DNA of 6,490 nt, taken from Dehalococcoidia bacterium UBA2777 (GTDB taxonomy: Bacteria > Chloroflexota > Dehalococcoidia > UBA2247 > UBA2777). This document shows positions 1-5,937 of the stretch, one piece after another. How positions within the stretch are numbered: position 1 is the first letter of the stretch; the number at the start of each line of letters is the position of its first letter. The stretch is from NCBI GenBank assembly GCA_002352365.1, contig DEIJ01000092.1:230-6719 (forward strand), given 5' to 3'. The notes beneath the pieces were generated by a model. That model did no database searches and had not been told where the DNA came from. It was given only the letters and a program-made list of their open reading frames with translations. The position numbers and the translations under genes were made by a program.

Positions 1-246
1 CTCATATATATCCTAAACTTGATCTATAGCTGATGAGAACTTCAAAAGCAAATAGGCCAGCTTGCTTTAGGCTTGTCTGAACCTAGACGATAATAGCCTG
101 AGGTAATGATAGTCGCCAGACTATAGCTAGCAGCCTGCAGACAAAATGCTGTAAACTGTAAGCCGCCCATTGGTGGGAAGTGAGCTCTGTTGAAAGAATC
201 GGCTGGATAAGAGTATGGGATTTACCAAACCACCTTGCCAATAAGT
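1..246. other. Upstream stretch without a convincing gene
   Basis: All three forward frames entering from the left edge meet a stop within about 35 bases, so no upstream gene runs in on the + strand. A 61-codon open frame on the - strand (268 down to 83) has no Shine-Dalgarno sequence before its ATG, no recognisable motif, and overlaps the promoter of the next gene, so I do not call it. The stretch does hold simple inverted repeats (listed separately). I found no tRNA, rRNA or familiar riboswitch signature. It may be an intergenic region or the 3' flank of a gene outside the window. Confidence 0.5.
69..124. other. Two adjacent inverted repeats (possible RNA hairpins)
   Basis: First hairpin: AGGCT (69-73) can pair with AGCCT (95-99), and inside it GTCT (75-78) with AGAC (85-88), leaving an asymmetric internal loop. 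Second hairpin: ATAGTC (109-114) pairs with GACTAT (119-124) around a GCCA loop. Neither is followed by a run of T, so they are not typical intrinsic terminators. They could belong to a small RNA or to the end of an upstream transcript. They match no RNA family I can name, and short inverted repeats like these also arise by chance. Confidence 0.25.
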
Positions 247-275
247 TTGAAAAACAAGATGGAGGCATTTATAAT
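247..275 (+). promoter_or_regulatory. Sigma-70-type promoter for the PAC2 gene
   Basis: TTGAAA at 247-252 and a perfect TATAAT at 270-275 are separated by exactly 17 bases. Transcription would be expected to begin about seven bases after the -10 box, near 281-283. That leaves only a few bases before the ATG at 285 or 291, so the mRNA would be leaderless or nearly so. A GGAGG at 261-265 lies between the two boxes and would therefore not be in this transcript. The call rests on sequence match only. Confidence 0.7.
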
Positions 276-284
276 GTATAGGAA

Positions 285-1100
285 ATGAAAATGGTAAAGA
301 AAAATGAGCGGGCCAAACAGGAAGAGATAAAGCTTAGCCGCCGGCCCAAGCTCGCAAACCCTTCAGTGGTAGCTGCTTGGCCGGGGGTAGGTAATGTTGC
401 CTTAGGAGCAGCAAGATATTTGACAGAAAAGCTAAAGGCTAAGGAACTCGCCGAGATTGAGCCTTTATCCTTTTTCGATCTTAGTGCTGTTTCTTTTGCC
501 GACGGTCTAATTCAACCCTCCATACCCCCCAGGAGCAAATTTCATTACTGGAAAAATAAGCAGGCTAAAGAGGACTTGATTATCCTCCTCGGGGAAGCAC
601 AGCCTACTTCCCAAAGCTATGAATTTGCCAATTGCGTTTTAGATATAGCCCAGCGCTTTGCCACTAAACGGGTATATACCTTCGCTGGTGCACTTAGTTC
701 CCATTTTAGTAAAGAGCCAAGAGTGTGGGCGGTAGCGACCCAACCCGAACTTCTCACTGAACTTGAGCACCATGGTGTAGTATTAAGAGGTGATTTTCAT
801 ATCAGCGGTATGAATGGAGTTCTCCTCTCAGTCGCCAAAGAAAGAGGTATGGAAGGTATCTGTTTACTTGGGGAAACACCCCAGCAGCTTGACGAGATAG
901 AGAATCCGGCAGCCTCTCGGGCGGTGCTTAACGCGCTAACCGATATATTAGGAATTGAGATCGATATGAGTGAGCTTGACGAATCGGTAAGGCAGGCTTC
1001 TCAGGAGATAGAGGAGTTTCTTAAACAAAGCCGTTATGAATTCATCGATCACTTTACCTTCCCCCTGTGGAAGCGCCCCGAGGATGAGGGGAGAAGCTAA
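285..1100 (+). CDS. PAC2-family protein (proteasome assembly chaperone 2-like, DUF75)
   Basis: The 271-residue product matches the PAC2 family as I know it: AWPGVGNVA at residues 31-39, LLGEAQP at 101-107, GALSSH at 135-140, a glycine-rich ISGMNG near 173-178 followed by GICLLGETP at 191-199, and NPAASRAVL at 207-215. The family is named after a eukaryotic and archaeal proteasome assembly factor. Bacterial members are widespread but mostly uncharacterised, so a chaperone role here is only an analogy. There is no signal peptide or membrane segment, so it should be cytosolic. The C-terminal part (about 227-250) is acidic and helical-looking. The start is uncertain. ATG at 285 lies about 3 bases after the predicted transcription start. 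ATG at 291 is in frame and has AGGAA (280-284) six bases upstream. The gene has its own promoter and is separated from pyrR by 318 bases, so it is probably not in the pyr operon. Confidence 0.85.
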   Translation: MKMVKKNERAKQEEIKLSRRPKLANPSVVAAWPGVGNVALGAARYLTEKLKAKELAEIEPLSFFDLSAVSFADGLIQPSIPPRSKFHYWKNKQAKEDLIILLGEAQPTSQSYEFANCVLDIAQRFATKRVYTFAGALSSHFSKEPRVWAVATQPELLTELEHHGVVLRGDFHISGMNGVLLSVAKERGMEGICLLGETPQQLDEIENPAASRAVLNALTDILGIEIDMSELDESVRQASQEIEEFLKQSRYEFIDHFTFPLWKRPEDEGRS

Positions 1101-1103
1101 CTA

Positions 1104-1253
1104 ATGGCGAGAACAACAGGCTTCCTAAACCTGAATCGCTTTAAGTCAGCTAAATCGACAAAGCAAGCTTCTAAGCTTCATGGTGCCATCCCTACCCTTA
1201 AGCACCGAGGAAGCCAGCCGAGGAAGGGGCATCATTCCATTCACAAAGATTGA
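1104..1253 (+). CDS. Possible small basic protein, 49 residues, unknown
   Basis: An ATG three bases after the PAC2 stop opens a 49-codon frame ending in TGA at 1251-1253. AGGGGAG (1087-1093) lies ten bases upstream and could act as a Shine-Dalgarno sequence, giving co-translation with the PAC2 gene. The peptide begins MARTTGFLNLNRF and is rich in Lys, Arg, His and Ser, with almost no acidic residues. I recognise no family. Its stop codon lies inside the -35 box of the pyr promoter. The length and position are suggestive, but a frame this short can be open by chance, so I consider coding possible rather than likely. Confidence 0.25.
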   Translation: MARTTGFLNLNRFKSAKSTKQASKLHGAIPTLKHRGSQPRKGHHSIHKD

Positions 1254-1278
1254 AAAGCGCCGGCAAATGCGGTATAAT
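1250..1278 (+). promoter_or_regulatory. Sigma-70-type promoter of the pyr operon
   Basis: TTGAAA (1250-1255) and perfect TATAAT (1273-1278) are 17 bases apart, the same hexamers and spacing as the promoter at 247-275. The intervening 17 bases differ between the two sites. Transcription should start near 1284-1286, giving a leader of about 135 bases that includes the whole PyrR attenuator. No other good promoter was seen before pyrR, and none was found between the pyr genes. Confidence 0.8.
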
Positions 1279-1302
1279 AACTAACTGGGAGCGGGCTCTG
1301 AA

Positions 1303-1333
1303 CCTTTAATTCAGCCCAGAGAGGCTGGCAAGG
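1303..1333 (+). promoter_or_regulatory. PyrR-binding RNA hairpin (anti-antiterminator)
   Basis: The element follows the known PyrR-binding consensus closely. The lower stem is CCTT (1303-1306) with AAGG (1330-1333). An internal bulge of TAATT faces GC. The upper stem is CAGCC (1312-1316) with GGCTG (1323-1327), closed by a CAGAGA loop (1317-1322). The CCAGAGAGGCTG core is the recognition sequence known from Bacillus subtilis. PyrR bound to UMP or UTP would stabilise this hairpin and so release the terminator. The pyrR gene itself begins 85 bases downstream. Confidence 0.9.
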
Positions 1334-1382
1334 GGAAGGTAGGCTTGATTAAGCCAATCAAGGTAAATCGGGGAATAGATGT

Positions 1383-1418
1383 AAAAAAACCTCTTGCCAG
1401 CAAGGCAAGAGGTTTTTT
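1383..1418 (+). terminator. Intrinsic terminator of the pyr attenuator
   Basis: CCTCTTGCC (1390-1398) pairs perfectly with GGCAAGAGG (1404-1412) around AGCAA, followed by TTTTTT (1413-1418). The preceding A run (1383-1389) can extend the stem against the T run. Transcript release would fall at about 1416-1420, right at the pyrR start codon. The 3' arm also includes AAGAGG (1407-1412), the pyrR Shine-Dalgarno sequence, so a folded hairpin would also hide the ribosome site in any read-through transcript. Confidence 0.92.
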
Positions 1419-1958
1419 ATGCCCAACAAGGTGATAATGTCGGAGGAAGACATAAAGCGGGCACTCACCCGGATTGCCCATGAGATTGTGGAGAGAAACA
1501 AAGAGTACGATAGTCTGGTGCTTATAGGGATGTTCACTCGGGGGGCGCCTTTAGCCAGACGAATAGCCATAAAGATAAAGGAATTTGAGCAAGCAGAAAT
1601 CTCTGTTGGAACACTGGACATCGGACTTTATCGGGATGACTTTTCTTATCTTGAACTGGTGCCTCTCCTCCGCCCCAGCAACATTCCCACCGATATTGTC
1701 GGCAAGTGTGTAGTGTTGATAGACGATGTTCTCCACACCGGGCGAAGCATCCGCGCCGCTATGGATGCCCTCCGTGATTTCGGCCGCCCTCAATGCATCC
1801 AGCTCGGTGTACTTGTTGATCGGGGGCATCGAGAGATTCCCATTCGGGCTGATTATGTGGGGAAAAACTTGCCTACCTCCAAAGACGAAGAGATAGAGGT
1901 ACGGCTAAAAGAAGTCGATGGCAAGGATGAGGTAGTGATCATTAAAAAGCGAGAATGA
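1419..1958 (+). CDS. pyrR: PyrR: bifunctional pyr operon regulator / uracil phosphoribosyltransferase
   Basis: PyrR binds pyr leader RNA in response to UMP and PRPP, and most members also convert uracil plus PRPP to UMP. The 179-residue product is of normal length for the family. It shows RALTRIAHEIVERNK at 14-28, LYRDD at 70-74, the PRPP-binding loop VVLIDDVLHTGRS at 98-110, and the PyrR signature VDRGHREIPIRADYVGKN at 133-150, then LPTSKDE. The start at 1419 is favoured because residues 4-14 align with the N-terminus of Bacillus PyrR, and AGAGG (1408-1412) lies six bases upstream. ATG at 1437 is the alternative. The protein's target RNA is directly upstream, so it should regulate its own synthesis. 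The stop codon overlaps the pyrB start. Confidence 0.96.
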   Translation: MPNKVIMSEEDIKRALTRIAHEIVERNKEYDSLVLIGMFTRGAPLARRIAIKIKEFEQAEISVGTLDIGLYRDDFSYLELVPLLRPSNIPTDIVGKCVVLIDDVLHTGRSIRAAMDALRDFGRPQCIQLGVLVDRGHREIPIRADYVGKNLPTSKDEEIEVRLKEVDGKDEVVIIKKRE

Positions 1959-2935
1959 TGAGAATAAAGTCAGAGAGTCAGGCCATATTGTCTGAGCTAA
2001 CTCCTTCGGCTTGGCAGCGTCACCATATCCTCGACCTTGATGATTTCACTCCCGAGGAGATAGAGCTTGTTTTTCAAATCAGCGATACCATGAAGGAGGT
2101 ACTGGGAAGAGACATCAAACGGGTACCTACCCTCCGTGGCAAAACCATTGTCAACTTCTTTTATGAACCCAGCACTCGAACTCGCGCCTCCTTCGAGCTG
2201 GCAGCCAAGAGACTCAGTGCCGATGTAGTTAGCATTGCTTCTCCAACAAGCAGCGTGGCCAAAGGAGAATCACTGGTAGATACTATCTGCACCCTAGAGG
2301 CACTGGGCGCTGATGCTATGGTGATACGTCATCCACAAGCGGGGGCACCCTATCTTGCTGCTCAGTACTCCCAGATGAGTATAATAAATGCTGGAGATGG
2401 TTGTCATGCTCACCCTACTCAAGCACTTCTCGACCTCTATACCATTCGCCAGCATTTGGGGGGGGTAAAGAGGGTAAAGGTGGTCATCGTTGGCGATATT
2501 CGGCATAGCCGTGTCGCCCGCTCCAATATTTGGGGGTTAACCCTTATGGGAGCACAAGTAGTGCTCTCTGCCCCGCCTACTCTCCTTCCTCTTGCCTGGG
2601 ATACATCTTGCCTCCCTCAAGTTACCATTGAGCCAAACCTTGCTTATGCCTTAGAGGGGGCCGAGGTGGTGATGGCACTGCGCCTACAAGAGGAGAGACA
2701 GCAAGATAGGCTCTTGCCTAGCCTGGACGAATATAGCCGACTTTATCAGCTTAACGAGGAGCGACTGGCCAAAGCTAATTCTAGTATCATAGTGATGCAC
2801 CCCGGGCCAATGAATGAAGGCGTAGAGATTACCCCTGAAGTGTCTCATGGGGCACACTCAGTGATCGGCAACCAGGTAACCAACGGAGTAGCGATAAGAA
2901 TGGCATTGTTCTACCTACTACTCAGCGGCAGATGA
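1955..2935 (+). CDS. pyrB: Aspartate carbamoyltransferase catalytic subunit
   Basis: This cytosolic enzyme joins carbamoyl phosphate and L-aspartate to give N-carbamoyl-aspartate, the second step of UMP synthesis. The 326-residue product has the carbamoyl-phosphate motif YEPSTRTRASFE at 70-81, SSVAKGESL with the catalytic-loop Lys104 at 99-107, HPTQALLD at 153-160, GDIRHSRVARSN at 180-191, the aspartate-side LRLQEER at 242-248 and HPGPMNEGVEI at 282-292. All are intact. An ATGATG at 1955-1960 offers two adjacent starts. The first overlaps the pyrR stop by four bases (ATGA), indicating translational coupling. There is no strong Shine-Dalgarno sequence. The N-terminus carries roughly 18 residues before the usual W-x-R-x-H-I-L-D beginning, slightly longer than typical. 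No pyrI-type regulatory subunit gene follows. Confidence 0.97.
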   Translation: MMRIKSESQAILSELTPSAWQRHHILDLDDFTPEEIELVFQISDTMKEVLGRDIKRVPTLRGKTIVNFFYEPSTRTRASFELAAKRLSADVVSIASPTSSVAKGESLVDTICTLEALGADAMVIRHPQAGAPYLAAQYSQMSIINAGDGCHAHPTQALLDLYTIRQHLGGVKRVKVVIVGDIRHSRVARSNIWGLTLMGAQVVLSAPPTLLPLAWDTSCLPQVTIEPNLAYALEGAEVVMALRLQEERQQDRLLPSLDEYSRLYQLNEERLAKANSSIIVMHPGPMNEGVEITPEVSHGAHSVIGNQVTNGVAIRMALFYLLLSGR

Positions 2936-4263
2936 AGGAAATCCCTTTACTTATCAGCGGTGGCCGCATTATCGACCCCAGTCAGGGTGCGGATATGGTG
3001 GGCGATCTGCTTGTACTTGAGGGCAAGATCGCTTGGTTGGGCCCAGGTGGTTCAGCGCCGCTCCAGGGGGATTGCGCGGTGATTTCAGCCTCGGGGATGA
3101 TAGTATGCCCTGGCTTTGTCGACTTGCACTGCCATCTTCGTGAGCCTGGGTTTGAACAGAAGGAGACTATCGCCACGGGAACTCAAGCAGCAGCCAGAGG
3201 GGGATTTACCACCGTTTGCTGCATGGCCAACACTAATCCACCCATTGATACTGAAGCAGTAATAGAATATATCAAAGGCAAGACCAAAGAAGAGGGGAAA
3301 GTCCGTGTTTTACCTATCGCTTGTGTTACCAAAGGACAACGTGGGGAGGAACTGGTGGAAATGGGCAAGTTGGCCAAGTATGGGGCGGTTGCTTTCAGCG
3401 ATGATGGGAGGGCGGTGACAAACTCCCGAATTATGCGTCATGCTTTGGAATATAGCTCGCTCTTCAGATTGCCCGTGATCGTTCACTGTGAAGACATTGC
3501 CCTTACCGAGGGTGGGGCGATGAATGAGGGTTGGGTGGCTACCAAGCTGGGGCTAAAGGGGATGCCGGCAGCGGCAGAGGAAATTATGCTCGCCCGAGAC
3601 CTCGCCCTTGCCCAGCTCACCGGCGCCAGGCTTCACATCGCGCATACTAGCACCGCTGGGGCAGTGGAACTCATCTGCCAGGCTAAGGGAAAGGGTATCT
3701 CAGTTAGCGCTGAAGTGACCCCACATCACCTGACCCTTACTGAGCAGAGAGTTCTGGGCTATGAGACCGATGCCAAGGTGAATCCACCACTGCGCACTGA
3801 GAAAGATATAACTGCGCTTATCCACGGGCTAAAGGAAGGGGTGATCAATGCCATTGCCACCGACCACTCCCCCCACACTATAGTGGACAAGAGGTGTGAG
3901 TTTGCTCGGGCTGCCTTCGGCATCAGTGGCCTGGAGACAGCGTTGGGCAGCCTGCTGACCTTAGTGCACCAGGATAAGCTTGATCTAATCACCTTAATCT
4001 CTAAGCTCACTACAGAGCCGGCCCAGATTTTGGGCACAAGGCCACCAGTTCCTTATGGCTTGGGCACTCTTCAGACAGGGGCTCCAGGAGATGTGGCTGT
4101 GTTTGCCCCTCAAATAGACTGGGTGGTAGACCCAAAGGCCTTTGCTTCTAAAGGTAAAAATACTCCGCTTAAAGGACAGCAACTGGTGGGTAAGGTGATG
4201 GCAACAATAGTGGAAGGCAAGATAGTTTACCAAGATGAGACCATTGAAATTAAACCAGCTTAA
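2932..4263 (+). CDS. pyrC: Dihydroorotase, class I type
   Basis: This zinc amidohydrolase interconverts N-carbamoyl-aspartate and dihydroorotate, the third step of UMP synthesis. The 443-residue product fits the long class I dihydroorotases (PyrC of Gram-positive type) rather than the shorter E. coli type. Metal and catalytic residues are all visible: DLHCHLREPG with His66 and His68, FSDDGR with Asp158, IVHCED with His185, HIAHTST with His238 and ATDHSPH with Asp311. VNPPLR (283-288) and the C-terminal GDVAVF strand of the composite beta-domain (386-391) are also present. The intact metal ligands argue for an active enzyme and against a PyrC'-like inactive partner. The start overlaps the pyrB stop by four bases (ATGA), and the end overlaps the next gene by 29 bases. 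Confidence 0.96.
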   Translation: MKEIPLLISGGRIIDPSQGADMVGDLLVLEGKIAWLGPGGSAPLQGDCAVISASGMIVCPGFVDLHCHLREPGFEQKETIATGTQAAARGGFTTVCCMANTNPPIDTEAVIEYIKGKTKEEGKVRVLPIACVTKGQRGEELVEMGKLAKYGAVAFSDDGRAVTNSRIMRHALEYSSLFRLPVIVHCEDIALTEGGAMNEGWVATKLGLKGMPAAAEEIMLARDLALAQLTGARLHIAHTSTAGAVELICQAKGKGISVSAEVTPHHLTLTEQRVLGYETDAKVNPPLRTEKDITALIHGLKEGVINAIATDHSPHTIVDKRCEFARAAFGISGLETALGSLLTLVHQDKLDLITLISKLTTEPAQILGTRPPVPYGLGTLQTGAPGDVAVFAPQIDWVVDPKAFASKGKNTPLKGQQLVGKVMATIVEGKIVYQDETIEIKPA

Positions 4264-4669
4264 CCTGGATAAGCAATTTCTTGCCCTACTGAAGGAAGGC
4301 TTCCCCCTTTTAGACTTGGAGCGAACCAGTATCCGAACCTCTGGTGTCCTTATTCCTCTACTGAGGGCATTGCATGGGGCAGGGATGACCCTAGGACATC
4401 GGATTTTTATCCTGCCGGAATACTATAACCCCAAAAGTCTGCAAGGATTGAGTCTGCTGGCTCATGAGTTAAAGCATGTGGAGCAGTGTGAAAGGCTAGG
4501 ATATATTCACTTGGCAGTAAGGTACGTGGTTGATTTCATAAAGAATGGCTTTAGGTACGGGGAGAACTTGCCTCTGGAAAAAGAGGCCTTTGAGATGGAG
4601 AGGAAGGTAATCAGTAACTACACTCGACTTCTTGCACAAGAGGAGGGTAAACCACCTTCAGGGGTTTAA
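4235..4669 (+). CDS. Small HExxH protein resembling DUF4157 domains, unknown function
   Basis: The 144-residue product carries HELKHVEQ at 77-84, an HExxH zinc-site motif followed by xxQ. It is preceded by MTLGHRIFILPEYYNP (51-66) and LLAHEL, and followed by PLEKEAFEME (113-122), where Glu117 could be a third metal ligand. This order (a 'G-x-x-I' strand, Y-x-P, LLAHEL-x-HV-x-Q) resembles DUF4157/eCIS-core type putative metallopeptidase domains. Activity is not shown. It has no signal peptide or clear membrane segment. The ATG at 4235 lies inside pyrC, out of frame, with a 29-base overlap and no good Shine-Dalgarno sequence. TTG at 4244 is an alternative. carA starts ten bases after its stop, so it is very likely co-expressed with pyrimidine genes, but nothing in the sequence ties it chemically to that pathway. 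Confidence 0.75.
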   Translation: MRPLKLNQLNLDKQFLALLKEGFPLLDLERTSIRTSGVLIPLLRALHGAGMTLGHRIFILPEYYNPKSLQGLSLLAHELKHVEQCERLGYIHLAVRYVVDFIKNGFRYGENLPLEKEAFEMERKVISNYTRLLAQEEGKPPSGV

Positions 4670-4670
4670 C

Positions 4671-4682
4671 GGAGGAGAGGTG
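4671..4682 (+). promoter_or_regulatory. Ribosome binding site and GTG start deciding the carA start
   Basis: GGAGGAG (4671-4677) sits just before GTG at 4680-4682. The frame is open further upstream to a TTG at 4632, but those 16 extra residues lie inside the preceding gene and do not resemble a CarA N-terminus. From the GTG the protein reads SKKAILVLEDG, the usual CarA beginning. The spacing of about four bases from GGAGG is a little short but acceptable. Confidence 0.8.
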
Positions 4683-5807
4683 AGTAAAAAGGCAATCTTA
4701 GTGCTGGAAGATGGCTCGGTCTATGAAGGCTATTCTTTTGGAGCGCAAACTTCGACTTATGGAGAGGTGGTATTCAATACAAGCATGACTGGCTACCAAG
4801 AGATGCTCACCGACCCCTCATATAGGGGGCAGATCCTCGCCCTCACCTATCCCTTTATGGGTAACTACGGCATTAATCATCAAGACTTTGAATCGAAATA
4901 TATCCAGGTGAGGGGCCTTGTGGTGCGGGAGGATTGTCCCCAGCCGAGCCACTGGCAGAGCATTAAAACCTTGCATCAATTCCTTTTAGACAATGGCATA
5001 CCGGGGATCGGTGGCATTGATACCCGCGCCTTAACCCATCATCTGCGCTCGGCAGGGGTGATGATGGGGGTTATTAGCATTGAAGATTCTCCCCAGGAGG
5101 CGCTGGAGAAACTTGGGGGCTTGCCTCGCTATGATAGCATCGATTTTGTCAGGCAGGTCAGCACTGAGACGATTTATCGCTGGGAGGCCGCATCGGCTAA
5201 CCCAGAATATCACATTGCAGTGGTTGACTGCGGTTTGAAATATAACATTCTGCGTTTGCTTAGCCGCTTGGGATGCAAAGTTACTGTAGTGCCCTGCACA
5301 TTTTCTGCTGAGGAGATTTTGGATTTCGAGCCTGATGGCATCCTCCTTTCCCCCGGGCCGGGAGATCCCGCTCTTTTAGGCTATGTGGTAGAAACAGTGA
5401 AACAGCTGGTGGGTAGGAAGCCACTCATGGGTATTTGCCTGGGGCATCAGCTTATCGCCCGAGCTTTTGGGGCAAAGACTTTCAAACTTAAATTCGGACA
5501 TCGGGGGGGCAATCACCCAGTACAGGATCTGGCTGACGGGAGAGTATACATCACCGCTCAAAATCATGGCTACGCCGTAGACGCTGACAGCCTGAAAGGA
5601 GGGATCGAGGTAAGCCACACCAATTTGAATGATGGCACTATAGAGGGGATTTATCACTGTGAGCTTCCCATCCTCTCCATCCAGTATCATTCTGAGGCCT
5701 CCCCCGGCCCTATGGACAGTGTATATCTCTTTGAGAGATTTCTGGAGATGGTGAGGGGGAAAAACCATGAGCATTACTTAAGGAAGGCCGAAGAACTACT
5801 TGACTGA
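4680..5807 (+). CDS. carA: Carbamoyl phosphate synthase small subunit (glutamine amidotransferase)
   Basis: CarA hydrolyses glutamine and passes ammonia to CarB, which makes carbamoyl phosphate for pyrimidines and arginine. From the GTG start the product is 375 residues, normal for the family. The N-terminal CPSase small-chain domain includes LEDGSVYEGYSFG, FNTSMTGYQEMLTDPSY and GGIDTRALTHHLR. The class I glutaminase domain includes LSPGPGDP (223-230), GICLGHQL with nucleophile Cys253, and IQYHSEASPGP with His337 and Glu339, so the catalytic triad is intact. The last 17 or so residues after FERFLEMV are a charged tail that I do not recognise as family sequence. The DNA under its end also reads, in another frame, like an HsdM methylase, so the natural C-terminus may have been replaced at a junction. 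No carB follows directly within the window. Confidence 0.96.
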   Translation: MSKKAILVLEDGSVYEGYSFGAQTSTYGEVVFNTSMTGYQEMLTDPSYRGQILALTYPFMGNYGINHQDFESKYIQVRGLVVREDCPQPSHWQSIKTLHQFLLDNGIPGIGGIDTRALTHHLRSAGVMMGVISIEDSPQEALEKLGGLPRYDSIDFVRQVSTETIYRWEAASANPEYHIAVVDCGLKYNILRLLSRLGCKVTVVPCTFSAEEILDFEPDGILLSPGPGDPALLGYVVETVKQLVGRKPLMGICLGHQLIARAFGAKTFKLKFGHRGGNHPVQDLADGRVYITAQNHGYAVDADSLKGGIEVSHTNLNDGTIEGIYHCELPILSIQYHSEASPGPMDSVYLFERFLEMVRGKNHEHYLRKAEELLD

Positions 5808-5937
5808 GGAGAACATAGAAAAAATCGAGAAGGTCTATAAAGACTGGGAGGAAGTCGAGGGGTTCAGCAAAGTAATAAGCAACGAGGAAGCAGCCAGGAA
5901 TGACTATAATCTAAGCCCTTCAAGATATGTGCCTACT
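5782..5937 (+). pseudogene. Remnant of type I restriction-modification methylase C-terminus (hsdM')
   Basis: In the frame of the downstream nucleotidyltransferase, the translation from the codon after TAA (5779-5781) reads like the C-terminal end of type I DNA methyltransferase subunits. It shows N-x-LTEENIEKI, then VYKDWEEVEGFSKVIS, EEAARNDYNLSPSRYV. The DYNLSPSRYV ending is a well-known HsdM feature and follows the catalytic domain in family members. The catalytic part, with its NPPY-type motif, is absent: the preceding DNA is carA. The first 26 bases overlap the carA end in another frame, which places the join near 5780-5806. There is no stop between this segment and the nucleotidyltransferase domain, so the two form one open frame. 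The homology is recalled from family knowledge, not searched. Confidence 0.7.

Larger units (their letters stand above)
1284..1418 (+). promoter_or_regulatory. pyr leader: PyrR-responsive transcription attenuator
   Basis: The leader can fold in two mutually exclusive ways. GCTGGCAAGGGG (1324-1335) can pair over 12 positions, with one G-U pair, with CCTCTTGCCAGC (1390-1401). This antiterminator uses up the 5' arm of the terminator. When PyrR holds 1303-1333 in its binding hairpin, 1324-1333 are unavailable and the terminator at 1383-1418 forms. This is the arrangement known from Bacillus pyr operons, where UMP promotes PyrR binding and PRPP opposes it. A further small hairpin is possible between the two halves: CTTGATT (1344-1350) with AATCAAG (1356-1362), or GGCTT (1342-1346) with AAGCC (1351-1355). 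Because the downstream genes overlap, this one attenuator should govern pyrR and everything co-transcribed with it. Confidence 0.88.

Noticed and set aside
29..50. CTGATGAG, reminiscent of the hammerhead ribozyme core
   Set aside because: No adequate stem II follows and the required GAAA segment is missing (CAAAA instead).
190..219. TTGAAA (190-195) with TATGGG (214-219) as a promoter
   Set aside because: The -10 box matches only three of six positions at 18-base spacing, and a perfect promoter lies closer to the gene.
83..268. 61-codon open frame on the - strand
   Set aside because: No ribosome site, no recognisable motif, and it overlaps the consensus promoter at 247-275.
1205..1226. Direct repeat CCGAGGAAG (1205-1213 and 1218-1226)
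   Set aside because: Only two short copies 13 bases apart, inside the possible small ORF; no sign of an operator or mobile element.
3759..4233. Long - strand frames inside pyrC (also others inside pyrR, pyrB and carA)
   Set aside because: They are antisense shadows of well-supported genes, with no motif or ribosome site.
4632..4679. Upstream TTG start for carA
   Set aside because: It lies inside the preceding gene, the extra residues do not look like CarA, and a GTG with a good ribosome site is at 4680.
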